A DNA stretch of 64,000 nt from NCBI GenBank assembly GCA_033239525.1, contig BSYO01000002.1, positions 16,030,626-16,094,625 of the forward strand, in the 5' to 3' direction. A program made the position numbers and the translations under genes. Below, in pieces: positions 25,052-34,987 of this stretch (within the stretch, counting starts at the first letter, position 1; each line of letters opens with the position of its first letter). The DNA comes from Nepenthes gracilis. Taxonomy: Eukaryota; Streptophyta; Magnoliopsida; Caryophyllales; Nepenthaceae. Under the pieces are notes generated by a model. That model was not told where the DNA came from and searched no databases. It was given only the letters and a program-made list of their open reading frames with translations.

Positions 25052-25676
25052 CCTACGGGACTTTTTAGATTAAACCTTAATCAATAATTCTTCAGATAGC
25101 TTTAGAACATCTCAAAAGTTCTATAGTATATTCCTGTGGGACTTTTTAGACTAAACCTTAATTAGAGATCCTTCAGATAGCTTCAGAACATTTTAGAAGT
25201 TCTATAGTATATTCTAGTGAGACTTTTTAGGCTAAACCTTAATTAGAGATCCTTCAGATAGCTTCAGAACATCTCAGAAGTTCTACAATATGTTCCTATG
25301 GGACTTTTTACCCTAAACCTTAATCAGAGTTCCTTCATATAGCTTTAGAATATCTTAGAAGTTCTACAGTATGTTCTTGTGGGACTTTTTAGACTAAGAT
25401 TTCCTCATAGGCCTTAACATATTACAAGATTCAAAGAAACCTAATCTTCATTCCCTAATTTTCGACCTAGGGTTTGACACGGAGCTTTTGGACGATAATC
25501 AGACACCAAAAGCAAGTACAATCATGAAACTAAAGCCCTATATTGCGAAACATACAAATAAACTTGAAACCTATCCGATTAATTAACAAAAATATGCTTT
25601 ATTTATATGAAACATGCAGAAACATAAATTTAGGACATAAATACATATTCAGAGATACAGAAAAGCAGTCAAAATA
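25052..25676 (-). mobile_element. Element A right LTR, segment 3, truncated at rDNA junction
   Basis: Four ~82-bp units (25,071-25,390), then sequence parallel to 3,530-3,810 (ttttcgacctagggtttga; gcagaaacataaatttag; gagatacagaaaagcagt). It stops at about 25,676, where the left partner continues with aaaacagagggtaacatt but here rDNA begins. No resumption was found beyond the rDNA. Confidence 0.7.
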
Positions 25677-26940
25677 GATTTTGACTTCCATGACCACCGT
25701 CCTGCTGTCTTAATCAACCAACACCTTTCGTGGGATCTAGGTTAGCGTGTAGTCTAGCACCATAACCTAGCTTTCGGTTCTTCGCATCTTGCTAGTTCAT
25801 CTTACCAAAAAGTGCCCCCTTAGAGCTCTTGATTGCATGTTGCAGCTCAACGAAGCAGTCGCGCCATCCTACCTATTTAAAGTTTGGGAATAGGTTGAGG
25901 GCGTTGTACCCCCGATGTCTCTAATCATTGGCTTTACCCGATGGAACTCGCATTCCAACTCCAGCTATCCTAAGGGAAACTTCGAAGGGATCTAGCTACT
26001 ACACGGTTTGATTAGTCTTTCGCCACTATACCCAAGTGGGACGAACAATTTGCACGTCAGTATCACTTCAGGCCTCCACGAGGGTTTCCTCTGGCTTCAC
26101 CCTGCTCAGGCATAGTTCACCAACTTTTGGGTCTAGACATGTATGCTCTCAGTCGAATCCTTCTTAGAAGATCAACATCGGTCGGTGGTGCAGCCCATGA
26201 GGGGATCCTGCCAATCAGCTTCCTTGCACCGATGGGTTTACTCAACCATTGACTCACACACATGTCAGACTCCTTGGTGTGTGTTTCAAGACAGGGCGAA
26301 TAGGGGCTTGCAGGCCAATGCTCGAAATGTGCAGGTGCCAAGCACACCGTGATCGCACATGTTGCCTTCCACGATCACTAGGATGATGCTTCCGAGCTCG
26401 TCTACGGCTCAGGTTTTAACTGCCCCCTCAATCCACTTTGGTCCACGTTTCGAGCTAATCGGCGGGCTAGCTTGTGACAATCCTGCATCCAACTAGGGTG
26501 CATTGCCGGCCACCGTACTCTTCCCTCCTAACAATTTCAAGTGCTCTTTAACTATCTTTTCAAAGTTCCTTTCATCTTTCCCTCATAGTACATGTTCACT
26601 ATTGGTCTCTTTCCATTATTTAGCCTTGGATGGAATTTACAGCCCACTTGGGGCAGCATTCCCAAAAAACCTAACTTGTTGACAATGCCTCGTGGTACGA
26701 CAGGGTTCGAGCACGATGGGGCTCTCACCATCTCAGGCGCAACTTTCCAAGGTACTTGGTCTGTGTCTGTCATGGAGGACACTTTTCTAGACTATAATTT
26801 AGATGACAGAGCGGCCAAATTCTAAAGTTAAGCACTTCTCGATTCGCTCTCCGTTACTAAAGTAATCCTTGTAAGTTTCTTTTCCTTTTCTTATTGATAT
26901 GTTTAAACTCAGCGGGTAGCCCCGCATTACTTGGGGTCAC
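25677..26940 (-). pseudogene. 26S rRNA pseudogene fragment (5' ~1.26 kb)
   Basis: Reads on minus as the 5' portion of plant 26S rRNA. Plus-strand landmarks are actcagcgggtagccccgc at the 5' end (26,907-26,925), tagccttggatggaattta (26,620), catgtcagactccttggtg (26,260) and gacttccatgaccaccgtc (25,683). It is cut about 1.26 kb into a gene normally near 3.4 kb; the break falls exactly at the junction with element A's LTR. Many CG sites have become TG or CA (for example tcatagtacatgttcactatt where a functional copy is GC-rich), a sign of methylation-driven decay. Not a working ribosomal RNA. Confidence 0.93.
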
Positions 26941-27161
26941 TGCATTGGTGCTGTACGGATGACACGACGGGGTCATGCGAGTTTCACCGGCGATGAGCTG
27001 AGCGCGATGTGATACAACCTTTTCCTTCACCTTGCCGACCACTGAACATCGTGGCACAGTCACCGAGCTTCGATTTTCGGCCAAGCGCACAACAATACAG
27101 GCGAGGCCACTCTCCGCCCTAGCATGTAGAGACACAATGGCTTAGTTGGGAGCGACGCTAT
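26941..27161 (-). other. ITS2 of degenerate rDNA unit
   Basis: Lies between the 26S 5' end and the 5.8S 3' end, about 220 bp, the usual plant size. GC content looks lower than in functional ITS2, consistent with loss of CG sites. Boundaries are approximate. Confidence 0.75.
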
Positions 27162-27282
27162 GCGTGATGCTCAGGCAGACGTGCCCTCCACCTAGAGGCT
27201 TCAGGCACAAGTCGCATTCAAAGACTCAATGGTTCACGGGATTCATCGATGTGAGAGCTGAGATATCCATTGCCGAGAGTCG
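27162..27282 (-). pseudogene. 5.8S rRNA pseudogene with internal deletion
   Basis: The 5' end (minus cgactctcggcaatggatat, at 27,263-27,282) and the 3' half (cattcaaagactcaatggtt on plus, 27,215) are both clear. At 27,241-27,247 plus reads cacgggattcatcgatgtga. In functional copies about 39 bases separate cacgggattc from atcgatg, including the gaagaacgtagc region. The remaining length is ~121 bp instead of ~160. A short ttc repeat at the two edges suggests deletion by microhomology. The loss removes universally conserved sequence, so the unit cannot give a functional 5.8S RNA. Confidence 0.92.
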
Positions 27283-27543
27283 TTCAGACACGATAGGTCT
27301 CCACCTCACTCACCAGGCATCCGACGGCAAGGAAACACACACTATGTTACTGTTCTAAGGCACAATCCGTCCCGGGGTTCATTCTTGTGCCAAGCCTAAC
27401 CCGACACACCTATTGCCGCTCCTGGAGTAGACTATAAGGTGCTGGCTCGGTTAACTGTCGAGGGCACTGTGCCTCATTTGGCACTGCACCCCCGATGATT
27501 TATTTCAACATCTCCATGGGTTGCTTTGCTTAGTAGTTTTTGA
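27283..27543 (-). other. ITS1 of degenerate rDNA unit
   Basis: About 260 bp between 5.8S and the 18S 3' end, normal plant size. The plant ITS1 landmark is recognisable near 27,330 (gcaaggaaacacacac for the functional GGCRYGAAGGAAC...-type core in reverse). Boundaries follow from the flanking genes. Confidence 0.7.
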
Positions 27544-27591
27544 CAATGATCCTTCCGCAGGTTCACCTACAGAAACCATGTTATGACCTCA

Positions 27592-27626
<35 letters not shown>

Positions 27627-28372
27627 ACGACATCGCCGATAGGAAATCGCCCACTTCATTGCGATCCGAATACTTCACCGAACCATTCAATCGGTAGGAG
27701 AGATGGGTCGTGTGTACAAAGGGTAGGGACATAGTTAACATGAGCTGATGACTTAGGCTTCTAGAAATTCTTTGTTGAAAACCAACAACTGCAATAATCT
27801 ATCCCCATCCCAATGAAATTTCCAAGATTACCCGGGCCTATCGGCCAAGGCTATAGACTCGATGAATACATTAGTGTAGCATGCGTGCAGCCCAGAACAT
27901 CTAAGGGCATCACAGACCTGTTATTGCCTTAAACTTCTGTCACCTAGAAGGCCACAGTCCTTCTAAGAATCAAGTTGTGGAGGGATAACTCCACATAGCT
28001 AGTTAGCAGGCTGAGGTTTAATTTGTTAACGGAATTAATAAGACAAATCACTCTACCTACTAAGAACGGCCACGCACCACCACCCATAGAATCAAGAAAG
28101 AGCTCTTAGTCTGCCATTCCTTACTATGTTTGGACCTGGTAAGTTTTCCGTGTTGAGTCAAACTAAGTCGTAGGCTCCACTCCTGGTGGTACCTTTTCGT
28201 CAATTCCTTTAAGTTTCAACCTTGCAACTACACTCCCCCCGGAACCAAAAAACTTTGATTTCTCATAAGGTGCCAACGGCTTCCTAAAAGTAACATCTAC
28301 TGATCCCTAGTCGGTATCGTTTATGGTTGAGACTAAGACAGTATGTGATCATCTTCAAGCCCCCAACTTTCA

Positions 28373-28409
<37 letters not shown>

Positions 28410-29352
28410 ATAGTTGTTCGTCTTTCATAAATCAAAGAATTTCACCTCTAACTATCCTTGGCAAACGTATGCCGCCGACTGTCCTTGGTAATCATTAATC
28501 TGATCCGGAAGGCGAACACAATAGGATCGGAATCTTATGATGTTATCCATGCTAACGTATCCAGAGCTTAGGCCTACTTTGAGCATTCTAATTTCTTCAA
28601 AGTAATTGCGTCGGGGGCATGACTTGGTGAATTAAGGCCAGGAGTGCATTGCCGGCAGAAGAGGCGAGACAATCGGTGCTCATTGGAGGCGGACCAGTCG
28701 CCCCATCCCAATGTCCAACCATGAGCTTTTTAACTGCAACAACTTAAATATACGCTATTGGAGTTGGAATTACCATGGGAGCTTTCACCATACTTGCCCT
28801 CTAATGGATCCTCCATAAGGAATTTAGATTGTACTCATTCCAATTACCAAACTCAATGAGCCCAGTATTAGTACTTATTGTAACTACCTTCCCTTGTTAG
28901 GATTGGGTATTCTGTGTGCTTGTTGCCTTCCTTGGATGTGGTAGTCGTTTCTCAGTCTCCCTCTCCGGAATCGAACCCTAATTCTCCGTCACCCATCACC
29001 ACAACCGTAGGCAAGTATCCTACCATCAAAAGTTGATAGGGTAGAAATTTAAATTATTCGTTGATAGCGTTAAAGCTATGTGATCCGTCGAGTTATCGTG
29101 AATTATCCGAGCAATAGGGTAAACCCGTGTCAACCTTTTATCTAATAAATGCATCCCTTTGAGAAGTCTGGATTTCTTGCACGTATTAGCTCTAGAATTA
29201 CTATAGTTATCGGAGTAGAAGGTACCATCAAACAAACTATAACTGATTTAGTGAGCCATTTGCAGTTTCACTATCTTAATTAGTTCATACTTACACATGC
29301 ATGGCTTAATCTTTGAGACAAGCATATGACTACTAGCAGGATCAACCGGTTA
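27544..29352 (-). pseudogene. 18S rRNA pseudogene, full length
   Basis: The 3' end is at caatgatccttccgcaggtt (27,544) and the 5' end at agcaggatcaaccggtta (29,335-29,352). The span is 1,809 bp, the length of plant 18S. Conserved blocks occur in order. Substitutions are numerous and mostly C-to-T or G-to-A at former CG sites, for example ttatgacctcaccttcctc near 27,583 and ttaccatgggagctttcacc near 28,770, where the functional gene has ttaccgcggctgctggcacc. A small rearrangement lies near 28,455-28,480 (tatccttggcaaacgtatgc). Universally conserved positions, including the 530-loop region, are changed, so it is a pseudogene. Confidence 0.95.
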
Positions 29353-30453
29353 GCATTCCTTCTTCGATGCTGACAATCATGAGCCTTTCTGACCAATTTG
29401 AACAATGGTCAAGAGGTCAACGAGTGTTCGACCGTCGTTTGTGTCTATAGCGATCTGGCTGACAAGACTTCTCGCACATAACCTGTATCTCAGTCTTCTG
29501 CATCTGAGAGAACACGCGCTAAAACCCGTCACCCACCTCAATTGCATAGAAAATGTGACATGGGAGGACAATGAGCCTTACAAATCGTCTACCCAATGCC
29601 TCCACGGGACACTGAGCAGAAGATAACTTCCTAATAAGATAAATTCCTTCAAATGGGTATGTGACACAAGAAATCACACATCAACCAAGGCACAAAGCTC
29701 TTGGCCTTTCAGTGAAGAAGCACGTGTGCATCTGGTTCAATGCATAGAGAAAGAGCCCAACGACCCACACAAGCCCACCACTACTCTCATGCCATCATGT
29801 ACACTCATTCAAGCCCCAACACTTGATCTGTAACCGAATTATAATGCCGATGAAATCAGCTTGCCAAGTTCCCTTATAAGCACCATTAAACGTGACAACC
29901 TAAGATGGGACAACCCGAGCATGTGATCAATACACACTAAATGTGTGGAACTCATGTCGTGAAATCATTACGTGGCGAAGCACGTATGAACAACACAGCA
30001 CACGCAGCACCATGCATGTCATGTCGACTTGTACCTACAGCAAAACATCGTTAAATGGGACAACCCGAGCATACGGCCAACACACACTGAATGCTTGGAA
30101 ACCCGTGCCACAAAACATTTATGAACAACATGGCACACGCAGCACCATGCGTAGCGTGTTGACTTGCACCTGTAGCAAACACTGATAGATCGGATAACCC
30201 GAGACTGACATGCACCGAATGCATGGAAGCCTCAGATGCAAAATGCTAACACACTTCTAGTGAAGCAATGATTGATGGGAAAAATCGAGCATACGAGTGG
30301 TACACACCGAACGCATGGAACCCCAGGCCATGAAATCACGGCATTTCGAATCACGTTTTAGCAACACTGAACATGCAGCACCATGCACAGCGTGCCTTGG
30401 TGACATGCGCGGGTGGCAGTGTCGACATGCCCCAACAACAAAGCACTCCCCCA
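29353..30453 (-). other. 5' ETS of degenerate rDNA unit
   Basis: About 1.1 kb between the 18S 5' end and the Pol I promoter-like motif. Contains sub-repeats at 29,906-30,425. Assigned by position between promoter and 18S; ETS sequence evolves too fast to identify by eye. Confidence 0.7.
29906..30425. repeat. ETS sub-repeats, four units of ~85-150 bp
   Basis: Units start gggacaacccgagcat (29,907; 30,057), cggataacccgagact (30,191) and gggaaaaatcgagcatac (30,276). They share cacacactgaatgcttgga, cacgcagcaccatgc and tgttgacttgcacctgtag. Tandem repeats in the ETS are common in plant rDNA. Confidence 0.8.
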
Positions 30454-30460
30454 TATAAAG
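30448..30460 (-). promoter_or_regulatory. RNA polymerase I promoter-like motif
   Basis: Minus strand CTTTATATGGGGG. Plant rDNA transcription starts within a TATATA(A/G)GGGG core, so this matches apart from one position. It lies about 1.1 kb upstream of 18S, a normal distance. It supports reading 29,353-30,453 as ETS. Its function in a decayed unit is doubtful. Confidence 0.6.
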
Positions 30461-30786
30461 GATTTTGGGCCTTTTTGCCCTTAGCAGGAGTAAACATTGG
30501 TCCACATAACTTTCACAAAGGGGTTTTTTGTAGTTGCGAGTAATGTTTTCAAGTAATTTTTCTTGTTAGAAAGATAAAAATGAGGAGTAGCTTAAAACGA
30601 AGTCTCAAGTTTTTCGACTACAAGAGGATATTTTAATAATTTTTCAAACATTGTGCAACTTTGAAAATTAATAACTCCATCAAGACTTGTCCAAATGATG
30701 TGCTTTTTTTTTTCAAAAATTAGCATAAATTGTGGAGGAAATTTAGATGTAGTAGCATTGTGATTTGTGTTCAAGAAGTGGTCATC
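30461..30786. other. Unassigned stretch, possibly rDNA intergenic spacer
   Basis: Lies just upstream of the Pol I-like motif and ends at a LINE tail. AT-rich, with no open frame or repeat that I recognise. It could be the start of the intergenic spacer or flanking DNA. Weak call. Confidence 0.35.
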
Positions 30787-31125
30787 TTTTTTTTTTGGTA
30801 AGTAATTAAATTGCATTAAAAAAAATAAAGTACAACATCTATGTTCTACTCCAAGTGTTTTGCCAACTTAGAGTAAGGACATAGCAACAAGGGAATCCCC
30901 TGAGACCATGACACTAGTCATGAAAAGCCAAAAAATAAACAGCAAGGAAAACATCTGATCATCATAGATCAAAGCCACCTAAGTAACAACTCCAACTGAG
31001 TCAGCACAATGCCAATCTGGCAACACTGACTACCGACACAGCACACAACAAACTGCACTAGCATGATTAGCAGAATGAGGGGACCGCTTCTGCTTGGTCC
31101 TTCTCGATTTTTTAAGTGTAGATTT
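30787..31125 (-). mobile_element. LINE 3' fragment, 5'-truncated
   Basis: Plus begins with a T-run and ggtaagtaattaaattgcatt (poly-A and TTACTTACC tail on minus). The conserved stem-loop follows in mutated form (ccaagtgttttgccaactta at 30,852-30,871). The rest is 3' UTR-like. About 340 bp long, bounded on the right by the tail of LINE C. No TSD confirmed. Confidence 0.65.
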
Positions 31126-31192
31126 CTTTTTTTTGGTAAGTAATTATATTTTATAAATGAAAAAAAGGTACAAAAAACTATGTTTTATCTCC

Positions 31193-31213
31193 AAGTGTTC
31201 TGCCGACTTGGAT
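31193..31213 (-). other. LINE C 3'-terminal stem-loop
   Basis: Minus strand CCAAGT-CGGCAGAAC-ACTTGG: a 6-bp perfect stem and 9-nt loop, about 70 bp before the poly-A. The same hairpin occurs in all six LINE tails of the window. In stringent-type LINEs the reverse transcriptase recognises a 3' stem-loop; that role is inferred here. Confidence 0.65.
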
Positions 31214-32342
31214 TTAGTACAAAGATGCTGAGGCATACCCCGAGCAACGTGAAGAATGTCACCACACCATTAGAAACAAAATAAACAACGCCCTTCAGCC
31301 GAAAAAAAAGGTCAAAGGAACGAAAGACAGCTTCAACGGATTCCATACAGCAAACATCAAAGCTGAACACCAAACTAGTTGACAGCGGGAGAAGACCAGG
31401 CAAAGCTAGGACACCTGATGACTCCCACCTAAACCACCCAAACAGATCATGGTCAGCAGCACTACCCAGGGACTTCTTTGGATATCTTCTTGGTCACCCA
31501 TCACAGCCAAAGAACATGTTGGACAGAAACGCCACAATTGCCATAGCCACTCGGGAGAATTAACCTATTCGGCCTTCATATAACACCCCAGCCAGCAAGT
31601 AACTCAGTCAAAAGCACTCCATCCAACCAATACAACAGCAAGATCCTTGATTCAAAGCATGCCTTTCAGCAGCATAACCACCAAGCAGCGGCTGGAAATA
31701 CTACTTGCATTAGCAAATCCAGCAACATATTCTGGCAACAGGCGGTAGATGTCATCATCTTTTCCACAAGCTGGTTAAACACAACATCCCCCAGCAAGAG
31801 ACCATGGAAATCACCAGCCAATTCCAAGAAATCAGACTGCACCATTAACTCGGTAGCACCCCTCCAGAACACCCAGCAAATGCGCCCATGGTGATCACTA
31901 AACCTCAGCACAGGACCATGGACTATCATACGTCTTGGAAATTTGCAAGTCGGTTAGCATGTATATCGATCAATAGCAGATAACGTGCCACAGCATCCCA
32001 GAATCCATCTCGGCTTCAAGCCCGAATATTTCTTACTTCAACAATTTCGATAGTAGCAAATAGTTACATAGGCTTCTGAACATCAGAACTAATTCACTTC
32101 GAATGAAAAAAGAAGGAAAACAGTCGCCACAAACACTGCTTTAAGGCTTTAGTCTTCATAGTCGCGAACTCAACAAATGCAAGGAGCCTCATACTCAAGA
32201 AATGGACTACTACATGAACAGCAGAACACAGCACCATACTTTCCATTGGAACATAGTAGAACACCAATTTATATGAAAAAAAACACAACAGATTACAGCA
32301 AGGAGTGCAACTGTAGCATTCCACTCCTCAGCAGCTACTTCC

Positions 32343-34285
32343 TTTCTTTTGGTAAGTAAGTTAATTGTATTAAAAGAGAAAAAAATTTTACAACCTATGA
32401 TTTAACTCCAAGTATTTTTCCGACTAGAAATAAAATCATAACCGCGGGGGCATACCCCAAATATCAAATTAAATACAAAAAATAAATAAATAAATCCTGC
32501 AACAGAGCACCATTTGTCAAAAGAAAAAACAATACAAAACAAACATGCATCATTTTTAACGTTAACCTGAGGCTCTGTTGTGATTTTGAAAGAAACCAAA
32601 ACATACGCCCCAAGCATTGCTTCAGCAGGGAAACAGCGGCGAGTATCAGCTGGTTTAGCATCACCAGCTTGCAGCAAGCCAACTGTTTTCCATTGGCCTG
32701 ATCACGGGCGAGCACGTACCGCATCATTGCTTCACAATGAGCAGCTCCAAATTGCAAAATGGCAGAAAATGTAGGCTTCAAAAAACAAACTGACTGTAAG
32801 TAGCTCCACACCAATCGTGGCATATACACTCCACTGACAGTAAGCATCTCAATAATCTTCCACATTAGGATCAGCTGCATTAGCGACATCAAGCTGATTT
32901 GGGGCTGCAGCAGAATTTAGCATGAAGGGAGCTTGCAATCTGTCTACATCTAAGTGCTTCAGCACCACGATAGTAATTCTCCAGATTTAGCAGCCCTCTA
33001 TGATTTAACTCCAAGGCAATGCAAACAGAAGAGCCCAGCCCAAAAGCCCATATTGCGGCATTTAGTATTTGAGATTTTCTGCAGGGTTTTGATCATCAAC
33101 TAAATACCTCGGCACTTTGAAGATTTCAAGCCCAGCATACAAACTGATTCCAGCACAACTGAGGGCAACCGGATCATAGCACCATTACTCAGCATCAACA
33201 GCCGATATCATCTTCATGGCCCTGCAAGGACTACATCTGGGGCAGCAGTGTGAAACAACAAGCTTCAGACCAAAGGGCCATCACCTGATCGGATATGAAG
33301 AACTGCTACCCAGACGTCAGCTACACCAGAGCACTCCTTACCACATCACCATCAGCTAAGCCATCAGTAGCACTATTGCATTTTTCCAAGCAAGCAGCAG
33401 CATCAGCAGCAGCTATGCCTCACCCAGCCACGAGGTCACTAATCCACTGCATCAGTAATTGCTCAGCCAGATGACAAGGCTGAGCCAGCATTTTATGTGG
33501 CCGTTAGTTCCCCAGCAAAGTAGCAACAGGCCAAGGGATCAACTTTACGTGCCCCATAAAAGGATACCAGCATCATCACTTTACCATAACTCAACCTCGA
33601 ATTAGCCAGGCTGGAGCACATGGGTTCATCAACACCACATCAGTGCACCTGTATGCAACAACACCAACACCTGACACCTAATCCAAAGGATGGCCATCAG
33701 ACCAGTGAACCAGAGTAGCCATGGTAGTTTCAAACTTTTTTTTTTGGGGGGGGGGGTTGAATGTGTGTGTGTGTGAGTTGAAAAAACCATAGTGAGGGCG
33801 CCAAAGGAAAATGACCAAAAAACCAACCATGGGCTTGCCAAGCAAATCACAAGCCAGTAAAAGCCACAAAATTAATTTCCTAATTTCGTCCGTATTCCTG
33901 AAGACTCTGACAAGAGTTCATCATAATCTAATATTTTCCAAAAATAATAAAAGAATAATAAAAGAAATGAGGAGCCCACCAACTAACCAACGTGAATACA
34001 TATCTCAAAACAGATACAGCCGGGCTAAGCATCAAAATCAATGAATGAGGTTAACAAAAAGAGAGTGGTACAAGTCCCGCAGGCTAGCAGCCAAGAGGGA
34101 GACTATACACCAAACAAAATTAAATGGATTTTTCCTTTTTTTCCTTTTTTTCTTTTTCTTTTTCCTTTTTTCTTTTTTTCCTTTCTTTCTCAAAAACCAA
34201 GCACCATAAATAAAATTTTTTTATTTTATTTTATTTTATTTTATTTTTTTATATGTTCCATTGAATCAGGTGCGACTAAGATACG
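32343..34285 (-). other. LINE D 3' UTR
   Basis: No coding content. On the minus strand it is rich in GCTGCTG, CTGGT and TGCTG words, like the 3' UTRs of LINE C and LINE H. Simple sequences lie at 33,736-33,775 (T-run, nine Gs, then (tg)n) and 34,130-34,250 (T/C-rich, then (attttatttt)n). The stem-loop is degenerate (ccaagtatttttccgacta, 32,411-32,429). Confidence 0.7.
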
Positions 34286-34868
34286 CACCTGTCAGCTTCC
34301 ACGGAGGTTTTCAATTTGTTTTGGACGACATTGATTATCAGGGAAAAGGTATGAGAGATGTCTTGTGGGGGGACTTTTGAAAAATGCGGTTGTTACGTTC
34401 CTTCCAAATGAAGTGACTGTGGCCGCAAGAGAGAGACATTTTGAAAGGACGAGAAAACTTTTCCCTTTTCCATTTATGAGCGGCCCAAATGATGTTATGG
34501 TACCACTCACGGTAAGGCCAGTGTAGTCCCGTACTTCTTTAGATCTTGGTCCATAAGGAATTTGAGAAGGGACAGGAGAAGAACAGATGCTCATGATCTT
34601 CGTCACCCGTGTTGCATAGAGTGCATTTAGAGGATAGATTGGTAACACCATGAAGGCGATCAAGGATACTGAGTCTGCCTCTAATGGCCAGCCAAAGAGT
34701 AAAGGCATGCACAGGGATATGGGAGGGGCCCCACACTAAGGTGGCCCAGCTCAATTTCAATTTGGTTGGATGGATAAGAAAATAGGCGACCTAGTCAAAA
34801 ATTTTCCTTCTGCACTTCCGTCCCATCGAACAGAATCTTTTTGGTTGGTGTTAGGAAGATAGAGAGGC

Positions 34869-34884
34869 ATGTTCTCTGCAAGAC
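34869..34884. repeat. Target-site duplication of LINE A, left copy
   Basis: atgttctctgcaagac, identical to 41,433-41,448. A 16-bp TSD is typical for LINE insertion by target-primed reverse transcription. It shows that LINE A entered LINE D's ORF2. Confidence 0.95.
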
Positions 34885-34987
34885 GGGATTGGATCTGATC
34901 TTCTAGAGAGAGAAGCTCCCGCTTCTCTCTTCGTACAAATTTCAAATTTCAATTTGGAATCTGATCGGATCTGCCGCTCTCTCGGGT

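Noticed and set aside
26117..27358. Small open frames across the rDNA region
   Set aside because: They fall within recognised rRNA and spacer sequence on both strands.
25677..29352. Functional rRNA genes
   Set aside because: 26S is truncated, 5.8S has a ~39-bp deletion, and 18S has changes at universally conserved sites.
33736..33775. G-run and (tg)n as a regulatory element or telomere-like repeat
   Set aside because: Ordinary microsatellite in a LINE 3' UTR; no telomeric TTTAGGG units.
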